From NCBI GenBank assembly GCA_959347315.1, contig OY365815.1, positions 13,183,158 through 13,247,157 on the forward strand: a stretch of DNA of 64,000 nucleotides, given 5' to 3'. The stretch is from Bimastos eiseni. Lineage: Eukaryota > Annelida > Clitellata > Crassiclitellata > Lumbricidae. The notes beneath the pieces are model-generated. The model saw only the letters and a program-made list of their open reading frames with translations, was not told the origin of the DNA and ran no database searches. The translations under genes and the position numbers were made by a program. This document shows, piece after piece, positions 56,001 to 64,000 of this stretch; position 1 is the stretch's first letter, and the number at the start of each line of letters is the position of its first letter.

Positions 56001-58621
56001 GAATGAACAATTGGTCCAACTCACCAACATACATCGGTGTCATCTTTGCCTTAAGATTTTCATCCAGGTAAGTCACCGCCAAGGTGTAGATGGGTGTAGC
56101 GCCGGCCCCATGCAGCAGCTGAGCCAGGATAAGGAGGTATTTATAATTGGACAGAGCTTGTGGCTGTGCCATTTCATCCACTTCATCCTCAACCTGAGAA
56201 AAAGAACAGATAAATATTTATTCAGAATAGAGAACAAAGTGCACAGTGACTCATTTAATAAAATTCAATCTAACCCATTATGTTATGCAATAATGCAAGA
56301 TAATGGTTCTCTATTTGATGTTTAACAAATTTAATATCAAATCTGGTAACAGTTTCAAATGAAAACCCAGAACTAAGTCAGCATTTGTGTAACTCTACAA
56401 CAATAATGATACCAATAAAAAATGACAATGTCAAAATAAAAATACAAAATGATTATTATTACCATTTTAAAAATTATTAATATTACCTTATATTAAAACA
56501 GTCCTACTTTATTTTTTAAGCAGTTTGAGACCTTTCCAATCGATCATGGTCTGTGAAAGCCAGTAAGGTGAATTGATGAATTCTGATGAATTTTCTAGAA
56601 GAGGTGCTATACTATAAATAAGTATTTAAAATAATGTACAATGACTCTCAGGCTTCTCACATACTCCTATCCTGAAAATTATCTCCCATGACATACATAT
56701 ACATATACAGTTAACTGTTCCGTAAATTGTGTAGCGGTACCTATTATGGCCATTTGCACACTTAACTATTTGTCTGGGCTGTGGTGTTGGGAGCACTTTT
56801 TAATAGTATTCTTGAAAGGGGGTTATATCAATTTTTTTATGAATGAATTAGTAAATGAATGAATGAATATACTGACCTTGCACATTCCCATATCAGAATC
56901 CTGAAAGTGCTTCAGGTGTGAGGCATTTGTAGGACCACGATAGCACACGTTGTGTTCATGTCCAGATTCGTAGTTGTAGTGGCCGACCATGAAGTGCGGA
57001 AGCGCGAAGAGAAAGGAGCCGAGGCTGAGGAGGAACACCCCCGTGCCGATCCAGCGTGGCTTGTGCGCCACGCCCCCAAAGTAGCTGATTGGCAGAAGGC
57101 ACATGACACAGGCAATGTCATAGCCACTGGCGATCAGTCCAGTCTCTGTACTCGTCAGGTCAAAGCGTTTCTCAATTGTAGAGATGACGACGCTTACAAA
57201 GCCGTTGATCACCATGCCCTACATCATCAAAACACAACTCACTGTTCTTGGGTCTGTAGGACACATAGGCGTAGAAGGAGGGAGGGCAGAGGGACAGTCC
57301 CCAAATTCGGGCATTCTTGTTTTTTGGGAGAAAGAGAAGAAGGAATATGTCGTGTCAATTAATTGGGAACAATTGGGAGTAATGTATCATAGAGCTGTGC
57401 CGATTAATCGGCCGGCCGATTATAGAGATATCGGCAATATCGGAAAGATAATCGGCGCCGATATTAAACAAAATTTTTATTTTATAATATTATTTTCTGT
57501 TTTTAAGAGCAAAATGACTACAGCAAAACCATTGGGTCTGTGAAGGACACCATTCTGTTCATTTTCCATAGCGTGGGAAACTCGGGCTTCTACTCCAGAC
57601 CACCCAGTAACCAAGTGCCATTGTGCTAGACTGCTAGTATCGTGGGAAAGTGTCTACAGCTGTAGCCTGTTATGCAGAGTGAGTCATAGTGCCTGGTTAA
57701 TTACCCTGGGCACAATCATGTCATTTTGGCCAAATTGGCAAGTCGTAAAAGTGGCCTGTCTGGGGTGGGAATGGCATAATTGGCGTGCTAGAAGAAGGCG
57801 TCTAGTTACATAGATTATATTTCCTCTCCTCCGTCATGCAAGGTCATCAGCGGGCGGTGTGCCTAATCTATATTGGCTGCCTAGGCTAAATAATCGGGTA
57901 TCGGCAAACGAATAATCGGCAATAATCGGTATCGGCATAATCGGCAAAAAGCGATATCGGTACAGCTCTGATGTGTCATGCCTTTCAGTTGTTGGATCAT
58001 CTAGGTAGAATAGTTTTCCCTATAGGTTAACATGTCATTTTAACCTGGGAAGCTAGGTAATGTGGCAATCTTCACAAGTGCCACTTACCAACATTTGAAA
58101 CAAGTCCAACTCCGACTAAGTAGTATGGCAATCCTCATTGGAAGGGCAAAACTGAACTGATATCTTGGGGCGACTTGTGTTGACGTTTATGTGCAGGCAA
58201 AACTTATATCTGAGTACAATTTTTATAGAATGACCAGAGAAATTTACCTTCATACAAGAGCATAAGATACTGATAAAATAAGATCTACCTGAACTATGGC
58301 AACAAAACACAGGAAGCCCAGCACCACTTTCGGATTACGAAAACTCTGGCAAACCTGAGGACGAATAGGACCCCATGCACAAGGTTCACCAAAATCCTTT
58401 TCAACACCATCATCCGAGTCTGAAATAGTCTCTGTGATGGTCGTGAACTGGCTCCCAGTAGTACTCAATGGTCCGATGCTGATGTTTTCAATGCTCCTAC
58501 CTTGTGCAGAAACCATGAGTCTTGAACTTTCGATAGAATTTCCCACCATCGAGCGGCCTAGAAACACCTGGTGTTCGCTTGGCTCAAAACCTTTTGGCTT
58601 TGCTGGCAGCTCTTCTACCAT
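43413..58621 (-). CDS. SLCO4A1-like: Organic anion transporter polypeptide, SLCO4A1-like (12 coding exons)
   Basis: Twelve exons can be joined with GT-AG borders and consistent phase from ATG at 58621 to TAA at 43413, giving 2304 nt or 767 residues; human SLCO4A1 is a little shorter. OATPs are 12-transmembrane plasma-membrane carriers for sodium-independent uptake of amphipathic organic anions; SLCO4 members are known for thyroid hormone and prostaglandin transport. Visible hallmarks: the SLCO4-like opening [20 protein letters not shown] and [26 protein letters not shown]; the OATP signature [14 protein letters not shown] near residue 322; PKFIESQF; a Kazal-like extracellular loop with 10 cysteines across exons 9-10; and [16 protein letters not shown]. 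Two N-glycosylation sequons (NLT, NCS) lie in or near that loop. No frameshift or internal stop is seen. Introns are full of transposon and repeat fossils. The substrate is inferred from family only. Confidence 0.93.
43855..44008 (+). mobile_element. SINE family A, 5'-truncated copy
   Basis: GAAGCCTTGCATAGATGCC, AATTCAACTCCGGTTAA and TTTGTCAGTTTGAATGGAA match family A. The tail contains an internal duplication of TAATGTAATCA. It lies in the last OATP intron. Confidence 0.55.
44161..44240. repeat. 20-bp tandem repeat, 4 units
   Basis: The unit TTGTTTAGCATGTTGCTAAC is repeated four times with single changes, in the last OATP intron. Confidence 0.9.
44427..44655. repeat. 21-bp minisatellite, about 11 units
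   Basis: The unit is built on CTTTAATGTACAGATAGCC plus two bases, with CACATAGCTGG variants. It is in the last OATP intron. The period of 21 opens a CTLKQAI heptad frame on the minus strand that is not an exon. Confidence 0.93.
44750..44814 (-). CDS. SLCO4A1-like: SLCO4A1-like exon 11
   Basis: The acceptor is TCACTGACAG|G and the donor GTCTTG|GTAAGA; 65 nt, phase 2 to 1. It encodes [20 protein letters not shown], a strongly conserved OATP block before TM11. Confidence 0.94.
45345..45535 (-). CDS. SLCO4A1-like: SLCO4A1-like exon 10 (end of Kazal loop, TM10)
   Basis: The acceptor is TTTGGTGCCAG|GTC and the donor GCTCAG|GTGAAC; 191 nt, phase 0 to 2. It encodes [10 protein letters not shown], then FEGKCLSSC, which completes ten loop cysteines with exon 9, and a hydrophobic TM10 ending in MPALSATLR. 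Confidence 0.94.
46472..46625 (-). CDS. SLCO4A1-like: SLCO4A1-like exon 9 (Kazal-like loop)
   Basis: The acceptor is GTTTGTAG|G and the donor AGGAAG|GTAGAG; 154 nt, phase 2 to 0. The cysteine pattern DCNRPCHC...PVCG...SPCYAGC is the Kazal-like module of OATP loop 5. One NLT sequon lies just before it. Confidence 0.94.
46631..46790 (+). mobile_element. SINE family A, 5'-truncated copy
   Basis: It shares GGCGCCTTGCATGGCTGC, AAATTTGACTCCAG, TCATTCGTTCATACTATG and TGTAATCATACTGCGGC with the copy at 18735-18985. It lacks the tRNA-like head. It lies in the OATP intron between exons 8 and 9, antisense to the gene. Confidence 0.6.
46940..47100. repeat. TA dinucleotide array
   Basis: About 80 bp of pure TA plus flanking ACACAC and TA runs, in the intron between exons 8 and 9. 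Confidence 0.97.
47406..47607 (-). CDS. SLCO4A1-like: SLCO4A1-like exon 8 (TM8-TM9)
   Basis: The acceptor is TTCTCTTTTAG|GT and the donor AATAT|GTAAGC; 202 nt, phase 1 to 2. It encodes [19 protein letters not shown] and a hydrophobic TM9, then the start of the extracellular loop ([13 protein letters not shown]). Confidence 0.93.
47680..47900 (-). mobile_element. LINE 3'-end remnant in OATP intron
   Basis: On the minus strand one frame reads [20 protein letters not shown] and then [20 protein letters not shown] before a stop. This is the typical C-terminus of a CR1/L2-like ORF2. It is followed by GGGGTGCTATATAAATTAC, a 3' tail motif seen elsewhere in the window. It lies in the intron between coding exons 7 and 8. 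Confidence 0.6.
48502..48591 (-). CDS. SLCO4A1-like: SLCO4A1-like exon 7 (TM7-TM8)
   Basis: The acceptor is TTCTTTGTAG|GT and the donor TTGTTG|GTTAGT; 90 nt, phase 1 to 1. It encodes [20 protein letters not shown] and [10 protein letters not shown]. Confidence 0.93.
48877..49105 (+). mobile_element. tRNA-derived SINE, family C
   Basis: The head TAGACAGTGGTTAGCATGA (A box) and AGGTTCAAATCCCCACC (B box) is followed by GCAGAAATTTCGTTTGAGAT and a body ending GGCTGCCTCATGGCTAGC. It lies in an OATP intron (exons 6-7), antisense to the gene. Confidence 0.65.
49171..49326 (-). CDS. SLCO4A1-like: SLCO4A1-like exon 6 (large cytoplasmic loop, TM7 start)
   Basis: The acceptor is GCCTTGATTCAG|GT and the donor GGCAG|GTGCTT; 156 nt, phase 1 to 1. 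It encodes a Ser/Ala-rich loop and [20 protein letters not shown], the usual start of TM7. Confidence 0.93.
49941..50320. mobile_element. hAT-like MITE, 380 bp
   Basis: The ends TAGGGCATAAC and, inverted, TAGGGTGTAAC are flanked by AATGCAAT (49933-49940) and AATACAAT (50321-50328), 7 of 8 identical. It lies in the OATP intron between exons 5 and 6. The left arm (ACCGAATCCGAGTA) is shared with a fragment at about 48068-48130. Confidence 0.72.
50658..50779 (-). CDS. SLCO4A1-like: SLCO4A1-like exon 5 (OATP signature, TM6)
   Basis: The acceptor is GATGTTGTAG|G and the donor ACCCG|GTGAGT; 122 nt, phase 2 to 1. It contains [17 protein letters not shown], the superfamily signature at the entrance to TM6. 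Confidence 0.95.
51060..51440. repeat. Degenerate ~25-30 bp repeat (GGAATAAGACCTxCTTTTCC)
   Basis: Words such as GGAATAAGACCTGCTTTTCC and TCCATGGAATAAGACC recur about ten times with drift. The block resumes at 51725-51860 and abuts the donor of OATP exon 4. Confidence 0.75.
51725..51860. repeat. Same degenerate repeat, second block
   Basis: AATAAGACCTACTTTCAATT and AAATAAGACCTACTTCTCC words continue up to the exon 4 donor (TACCTACTTTTCCAGG). Confidence 0.7.
51861..51963 (-). CDS. SLCO4A1-like: SLCO4A1-like exon 4 (TM5)
   Basis: The acceptor is CTGTATTAG|GT and the donor GAAAA|GTAGGT; 103 nt, phase 1 to 2. It encodes [20 protein letters not shown] and [15 protein letters not shown] degenerate repeat block lies directly beside its donor. 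Confidence 0.92.
52105..52883. mobile_element. hAT-type non-autonomous element, copy 1 (779 bp)
   Basis: The terminal repeats begin TAGAGCTGTACCGAT and, inverted, TAGACCTGTACCGAT. It is flanked by a perfect 8-bp duplication AATGTTAT (52097-52104 and 52884-52891). Arms are rich in ATCGG words. It shares its ends and interior words (GGCGGGCGGTGTG, CTAATCTATATT) with the copy at 57390. It lies in OATP intron 3. Confidence 0.88.
53628..53890 (+). mobile_element. SINE family C, second copy
   Basis: It has a degenerate tRNA head with CTCAAGTCCCAGCCAGGG, then GGCAGAAATTTGTTTTCAGA and AACAGTTCATACTCACGGC, collinear with the copy at 48877. It lies in OATP intron 3. Confidence 0.6.
55329..55675. mobile_element. 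hAT-like MITE, 347 bp
   Basis: The ends CAGCGCTTCCCAAACTG and, inverted, CACCGTTTCCCAATC are followed by GGTTCC/GGAACC blocks on both sides. The flanks CTCCAGTG and CACTAGTT agree at 5 of 8. Its ends resemble those of the 39981-40292 element. It lies in OATP intron 3. Confidence 0.55.
56025..56193 (-). CDS. SLCO4A1-like: SLCO4A1-like exon 3 (TM4)
   Basis: The acceptor is CTTTTTCTCAG|GTT and the donor TGTTG|GTGAGT; 169 nt, phase 0 to 1. It encodes [20 protein letters not shown] and [15 protein letters not shown], the conserved OATP segment before TM5. Confidence 0.95.
56877..57218 (-). CDS. SLCO4A1-like: SLCO4A1-like exon 2 (TM1-TM3)
   Basis: The acceptor is TGATGTAG|GGC and the donor TGCAAG|GTCAGT; 342 nt, phase 0 to 0. 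It encodes [46 protein letters not shown] and [14 protein letters not shown], which match the conserved SLCO4 pattern closely. Confidence 0.95.
57390..57970. mobile_element. hAT-type non-autonomous element, copy 2 (581 bp)
   Basis: The ends TAGAGCTGTGCCGAT and, inverted, CAGAGCTGTACCGAT are flanked by ATGTATCA (57382-57389) and ATGTGTCA (57971-57978), 7 of 8 identical. It has the same orientation and family as 52105-52883 but is about 200 bp shorter through internal deletion. It lies in OATP intron 1. Confidence 0.87.
58289..58621 (-). CDS. SLCO4A1-like: SLCO4A1-like exon 1 (N-terminus, start of TM1)
   Basis: ATG at 58619-58621 opens a 333-nt exon with donor GTTCAG|GTAGAT. It encodes a cytoplasmic Ser/Thr-rich N-terminus with an acidic [14 protein letters not shown] patch, then [14 protein letters not shown] and the first half of TM1 ([13 protein letters not shown]). 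No other in-frame Met lies upstream before stops. Confidence 0.9.
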
Positions 58622-60607
58622 GACTCTTACACGTAGTCTGAATGCCGTGCATCAAACGAAGAGTATAAATACTGCTGCTTGCACTACATACAGTAAGAAA
58701 CTGCTACTGCAACATTACCATTCTCGTTCAATCCAATCGGTGGCCGTAAAAGAGCCCAAATTCAGCTGGACATGAAATTGGTGTTAGACCAGCGGCGTTG
58801 AAACCGTTACGATGGTTTATTGCGCCACCCGTAGGATGGAAATCTTCACGAGTGATGCACAGCTGCTGAAAAGACGCAGCTGTGAAGATGAACAGGTCCC
58901 AGTATCCCAAACGAATTCCACAACTTCCACATTTCTGTGAATCGCAGTTTAAGAAATTGTCTTTCGTTCTCGTTATCACAGTCAACTGCTACATTATGCA
59001 ACATAGAGTCAGAACTCAGAAATCAAGAAACGCATAAAACTGCGAAATTCAACTGAAATATCAAACTGCATATCGGCTTAGACAAAACCCTTGAAATCCA
59101 TAAAGCAATACTGTTTGAATCTGGAAGAAAGGTGAGTTTCGTGTGTAAACGACCACTTTGGCCGTAATCCAGCACATAAATATCTGATAATATGGTTCTG
59201 CAGCAAACAAAATTTCTAAGATAAACACAAAATAAGTTGTCATTGCGATATATATATATAAATGCGTTACAACAGTAAGCACATAAGTAGTTTTGTAGCG
59301 CCTCACCTGATAAATAGCGGATGTCATAATCGTATTCTCAAAATTTTAAAAGCGCCACTTGAAGGCCAAGCGCAGGGCACCAGCTTATTCACGATCGCTG
59401 AATGTCCCTCAAAGAGATTCATTTGAATATATTAGTCTAGTAAAATAATTATGTTTGACCCTACTCCATAAACCACGATCTTGACTTTATAGTTTCCAAC
59501 TTCTAAGATGTCCTGGAATCTGATCTGCTGCCAACAACGCTTTACGTGTGCAGGCCAGCACTTGCTAGTTTGATGCATGACTTAATTAGGGACTCTCTAT
59601 CACCACTTTTGACTTTCAGTGTATACCTTTTTAACATTAGAAATAACAGTAGCTATATATGCCTAGGTATTACTGTAGGCAAACAGCGCCACGTTGTCTC
59701 CTAGGCTTGACCACCCTGATCATGATCTGGCACCGAAACGGACAAAGGAGCCTGCATGATAACAAGCCTACTATTGCGGGCTTGATGTAAGACCCATGAC
59801 AGATGGCTCAGCGACGATGTTTAAGCTGGACACCATCACGCGACTCTTCTGTGGCTATGAGAAATTTCAAGTATTACATTCACACATAGGTCGAAATTAA
59901 ACAAACATTTGGGCGCACTATATATTATTAAAGGTCTATAATAGCAATTTGCAAGCAGTGGAGTTTGTCAATGTTGTGCAGACTGGGGAGTACAAATTAA
60001 TCGACCTCCCACGGTTGCCAGAAGTGGAGGCTTAACGCAGTGGACATAAACTGGATGGTTGTTGATTTCTCTAGGCCCATATTAATTCACAGTTCTCACT
60101 GGCATCTGAGTCTCACATATAGGCCTATGTATATAATATGCATGTAATAATATATTTAAGACGGCCGAGGGGCTGTCCTTCCGTTCCAGGCGGGATATGT
60201 TATAGGCTCTACGCAATTGTTTTACATGGACGCCGAAAGCAAAGGGACACTCGATTTTTCAATTTCATCAGAGGCGCACCATTGGCAGATTTGGGTCCAA
60301 GAACAATAATGTCAAAATTACCGCCCTATGCCAAATCTTTCTTCCCTTTTGAAAGATTTTGGAGCGGCGTCGTCCTTTATATAGGGCAGTCTATACGCAA
60401 TCTGGTTTAAGAGTTTAGCATTCAACGACGAAACTGCTCCACCTCCTAACTCCTGTCAGATATTCTGCCATGGACAAGTCGCAGGTGACGCTCTTAATAG
60501 TCCTCCCTCTTTGATCCTTCTTCAGCATTTGATATGGATGGTAAATCACGACATTCTTTTACGTTGACTTGAAATCTCCTTTGGTCTTAGTGGTCCTCCA
60601 CTTCACT
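58622..60607. other. Upstream region of the OATP gene; no other gene seen
   Basis: Likely to include the OATP promoter and any 5' UTR exons, but no core promoter element is convincing. A TATATATATA run lies near 59250. Confidence 0.4.
59351..59400 (+). repeat. Interspersed repeat fragment, copy 2
   Basis: AGCGCCACTTGAAGGCCAAG ... CACCAGCTTATTCACGATCG matches 38421-38472. Similarity continues upstream weakly (GTCATAATCGTATTCTC). Confidence 0.6.
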
Positions 60608-61379
60608 TAGGGCTAACGAGTAGTTTTGGAGTCGAGTATCCGGTCGAGTAGCTTAGCGAGTACCCGGGTACTCGTTAATTCCGGAAGCTGCATATGGCTT
60701 CTACTATAGACTATACAGATAGACTAATTAGACCATAGCATAGGTTCCAATTACAGTTCTGGCGCACGAATAAAGTTAAAACCCCAACGTAACAACTATA
60801 ACAAGCTCCTCAACAGCCAAAAACAGAATATTTTAGTTTTCTGTTAAACAATAAAAAATAAAATAAAGACCACAGAAAGCCGCAGCCAACAGACTGCCTA
60901 AGAATAAGAAAATTATATGAGATGTCATCATGATCTCAGTAGCCCTAATCAGTATAAATGACAGACAGTCAACTAGTGTTAGTTAGCCTACTATCATGGC
61001 CTAGCTATAGGCCAAGTTTCTGGCGGACCAATAAATGTTAATGCAACAGGTCAGCTGTTGGTGTGCATCACGACCAACATGTCAGCGCGTTCAGGCGGCA
61101 ATGATGACCGCAAACGGTTCAGAGTGAGGTCTGCTTAGAAGGTGTTGACGAGCCAGATATGTTGAGGTGCTTAATAAGCGCAAGTGGAGCGATGAGGTTA
61201 TAGCCTGATGAATTTGTCTTTCACCAAGTAAGAGGACACTACGTGCGAGATAGATTGGAACCGGAAATTGCAAGTTTCCTACCGAAAGTGGAAGGATGCG
61301 TGTACTCGAGTAAAAAAAATTATTCGGGTAATTTTTTGAGTCAGGTACTCGCGAGTACACGGGTATCCGCGCAGCCCTA
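60608..61379. mobile_element. Possible hAT-like element, about 770 bp
   Basis: It starts TAGGGCTAACGAGTAG and ends, inverted, TAGGGCTGCGCGGATACCC; both arms carry GAGTAC/GTACTCG words. I could not find a matching 8-bp duplication, so the borders are provisional. Confidence 0.5.
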
Positions 61380-63088
61380 CTGCGAACCCCTTTATTACCC
61401 ACATGTTATCTAGGCGTACTGATGTCGCCGCTAGATGCAAAGGGAAAAGAAAGCAACGGACACGGTTGATTGGTTGGAAGATGGCCAATCAGACACGGTT
61501 GATTGGTTGACGATGGCCAATCTTGACTGGTCTCGATCCCGTATCATGGATCGCTCACAAAAAACCGTTCCATTGGTTACACGCACCGCATCCCGTGTGT
61601 AGCTTACCTGCAAAATTTTGGATTGAACCTTGCCTTTATACATTGCCCTCCCTGCAAAGTGAAAATAAGACCATTCGATAGAACATTATGGGTAGAATGC
61701 AGCAGGTTTATGGTAGATTGCACGGGTGACACAGGGTAGAGTAGTAGATTAGCATCGGGTGGTATCGAACAGATCAGGGAAAGGTAGGGTGGAATACAGG
61801 AGGTATGGAAGCGTGAAGATTGGAGAATGCATGGTAGCCTAAGGATAGAGTAGAACGGCAAAGACGATATGGAACAGTCAGGTAGGATGGTGGTTGCATG
61901 TGGCGTAAAGACCTAACTGAGGGATGGTATGGTAGGTTGTTGTAGGATAGGGTATAGGTAAACTTGGATGGCGCAAGGCATGTATCTACGTTAGAACATT
62001 ACAGATTAGAATAGAATAGATCGGGTCAGGTTAGGTTAGATTGGACTAGATAAAATTCAATTACAAGCATGACGGAATCTATAAATATGTGATACGAAAT
62101 AGTTTGAACACATTGAACTCTGGTCTAGACGAGACTTCTTCTGCCTTGTCAGAGTGCCACAAAGGCTAGCCTCAACTGCATCTTATAATTTAAGCTGATC
62201 ATACGACATTAAGCAGAAGACGTTAGAAAAACGTGAGCAGAGAACGAACGGTGCGTACGTTGACCGTTGCCTTAGCCGTACACAGTACATCGGACTGACC
62301 GCCCTATATGAGCCAACCAACAGCCAAGCCATCTCTTCAGTCCGGTATGCGTTTCAGATAATGCATGATCTTAAAGAAATGCAGCTGCTGTAGAATGTGT
62401 TTTTATTAACTAATGTTGACATTTTCTAACTAGGCCTATTATAAATATTTATATGCTCTGAGGTGCGATGCGATGCTCCCAGTGGCTATGTAAAATCAAT
62501 TTGGAGCGGACTTTTATTTTGCCAAAGGTAGGAATGATTGGCTAACCATCGCAATAAACAAGTTATATCTAATATAAAGCTACTATAACTATTATTATAA
62601 ATATCTATCTTGAACGTACAAATATTACAATTATCATCATCACTGCCATCGTCGTCGTCGTCGTTTATACAGGTAGGCGTATACATCGCAAGAAATGACA
62701 GGATGTATACATAGATTTATTGTTCTTAACTGTCTCATATTTCGTTTTCGAAGGGACACAACACACATTAGATGGACTTAATGGAGAAAATGCGTCTCGA
62801 GTTTACACACATCAGCCTTCTGATTGCAACGACGATTGTAATTTACCAGGTAAGGATTTGGCTGATCCTCTGTTCTAGACTAAACTTGTCAAGGCAGGAA
62901 ATGGATTTTATTCTGTGCTGAATCGTTGCTAATGCCAATCATTCAATCAGTCCATCAATTTCTCTTCTAGAGGTCAGTGGCAATGGCGTCTGCGTGACTT
63001 AGAACAACTGGCGGATCCAGTCGAAATTAAATGTCACTGCATATGGCAATGCAGTTCCAATTAGAATTAGTCTATTATGGGCAACCAG
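61380..63088. other. Intergenic; no gene seen
   Basis: Includes a purine-rich GGTAGG/GGATAG low-complexity stretch (61680-62050). No exon or RNA gene recognised. Confidence 0.4.
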
Positions 63089-63457
63089 CAATGTTCCCTC
63101 TAATTTTTGACAGAATGTGTGCAAGATAGCCGTGTGTGTGTGCGTGTGTGTGTGTGTGCGTGCGTGCGAGTGCGTGCGCGTGTGTGTATGTGCGTGTGCA
63201 ACATTTTATAAATGATTAAATAGCCTACTTTTGTGCGCAGGTCCGAGCTTAATGCGATTATAATTAAATTAAGACTATACCAAAAAGTTTATGGCTAGGA
63301 CCTGTAAGTTCTGAAAACCTAAGAAAAGTTTCTTGTCTACAGATAAACAAGGGGCGTATAAGCCAAGGAACCAATGTTTCTGGAATAAGGTAGGCTGGCG
63401 CGTGTAGGCTATACCTAGGAGAACACTAATTTTGTGCACAGCTTAGAGGGAACATTG
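63089..63457. mobile_element. hAT-like MITE with TIR CAATGTTCCCTCTAA, 369 bp
   Basis: CAATGTTCCCTCTAA is repeated in inverted form at the other end (TTAGAGGGAACATTG), a perfect 15-bp terminal repeat. The flanks GCAACCAG and GTTGCCAG agree at 5 of 8. A GT/GC microsatellite (about 63131-63195) sits inside the left arm. Confidence 0.65.
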
Positions 63458-63907
63458 GTTGCCAGAATGATGTCACAAGAGTGGATTGACGCCCCTGCCT
63501 ATATACCTTCGACCACTTACTTGAAGCACCTTTTACGCTGTTTTAACGGCGCTGTCGAAATGTTATGTAAAAATATGATATTCGTTAAGTATGGTTCGAT
63601 TAGGTTAGGTATATAGATTGAATTGAATTGGATTGCATTTGAGCAGAATGGAACAAATTCAATTGCTTTTCGTAGATTTCTCGGACATATCAACACATGT
63701 CCTTCGCGCCTTTAATTATATATGCATGACGTTGCATGTGTGTATGTAACCTATGCATACGTAATGTATGTAATGTAATGTATGCAACTGTTCAGAACCT
63801 TGAAATGTCTATCCGACGGTTCTCATCATTTCTGGTTCTACCTCTTCATCGCCAGTGAGTCAGTGAGAGCAACATCGCTCAGGATATATAGATAGGACCA
63901 TTAGGCT

Positions 63908-63975
63908 TCCACCACTGTTTGGACTTTGACAGTGCCAGTCTCAAGCCTGAAGAAAGGAGGAGGGCGACACTAAAT
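63908..63975 (+). repeat. Interspersed repeat fragment (LINE/SINE-like), copy 2
   Basis: Shares CCACCACTG/CTCCACTG and GTGCCAGTC..AAGCCTG..A with 33190-33262. Confidence 0.45.
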
Positions 63976-64000
63976 CATGTTCGATAGGGAACGGTGTCGT

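Noticed and set aside
1..64000. CRISPR array, phage or bacterial operon
   Set aside because: Direct repeats here are microsatellites or minisatellites without unique spacers; genes are intron-containing and of animal type.

Overview
This is a eukaryotic, animal-type window. It has spliced genes with GT-AG introns, nuclear tRNA-Glu genes, SINE, LINE and DNA-transposon fossils, and very many long microsatellites. The three recognisable genes (a PDZ protein, a smoothelin-like protein and an SLCO4-type organic anion transporter) point to a bilaterian metazoan. The recurring 'TAGGCCTA' flavour of the non-coding DNA and the transposon/SINE load would fit a marine deuterostome invertebrate such as an echinoderm, but that assignment is an inference. 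There is no sign of prokaryotic sequence, CRISPR or phage.

Layout: (1) 1-8.1 kb is non-coding, with a polypurine tract, two hAT-type short transposons with target-site duplications (3456-4194 and 4860-5292) and a long CATA array. (2) 8.1-16.2 kb, + strand: 3' end of a PDZ protein gene. Two exons each carry half of a PDZ domain related to the PDZD2/IL16 class. A 2-kb terminal exon encodes an Asp/Gln/Ser/Thr-rich low-complexity tail with heptad repeats and a possible class II PDZ-binding C-terminus. The intron splitting the PDZ domain holds a 12-bp minisatellite, a tRNA-Glu-like locus with a Lys (CTT) anticodon, a LINE 3' end and a pure 407-bp GACT array. (3) 17.7-22.1 kb (perhaps to 25.4 kb), - strand: smoothelin-like gene with a coiled-coil exon and a complete three-exon calponin-homology domain, convergent with the PDZ gene. 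(4) 22-43 kb is gene-poor and dominated by simple repeats, a LINE fragment, a Tc1/mariner MITE, short hAT elements and a tRNA-Glu(CTC) gene. (5) 43.4-58.6 kb, - strand: a complete 12-exon transporter of the OATP/SLCO4 type, 767 codons, with every intron phase consistent. Its introns carry hAT elements, SINEs and AT repeats. (6) 58.6-64 kb is non-coding, with two more hAT-like elements.

The strongest structural result is the number of short non-autonomous hAT elements whose ends and 8-bp target-site duplications can be read directly from the sequence: one perfect duplication and five with one mismatch. I see no evidence for a new gene system.
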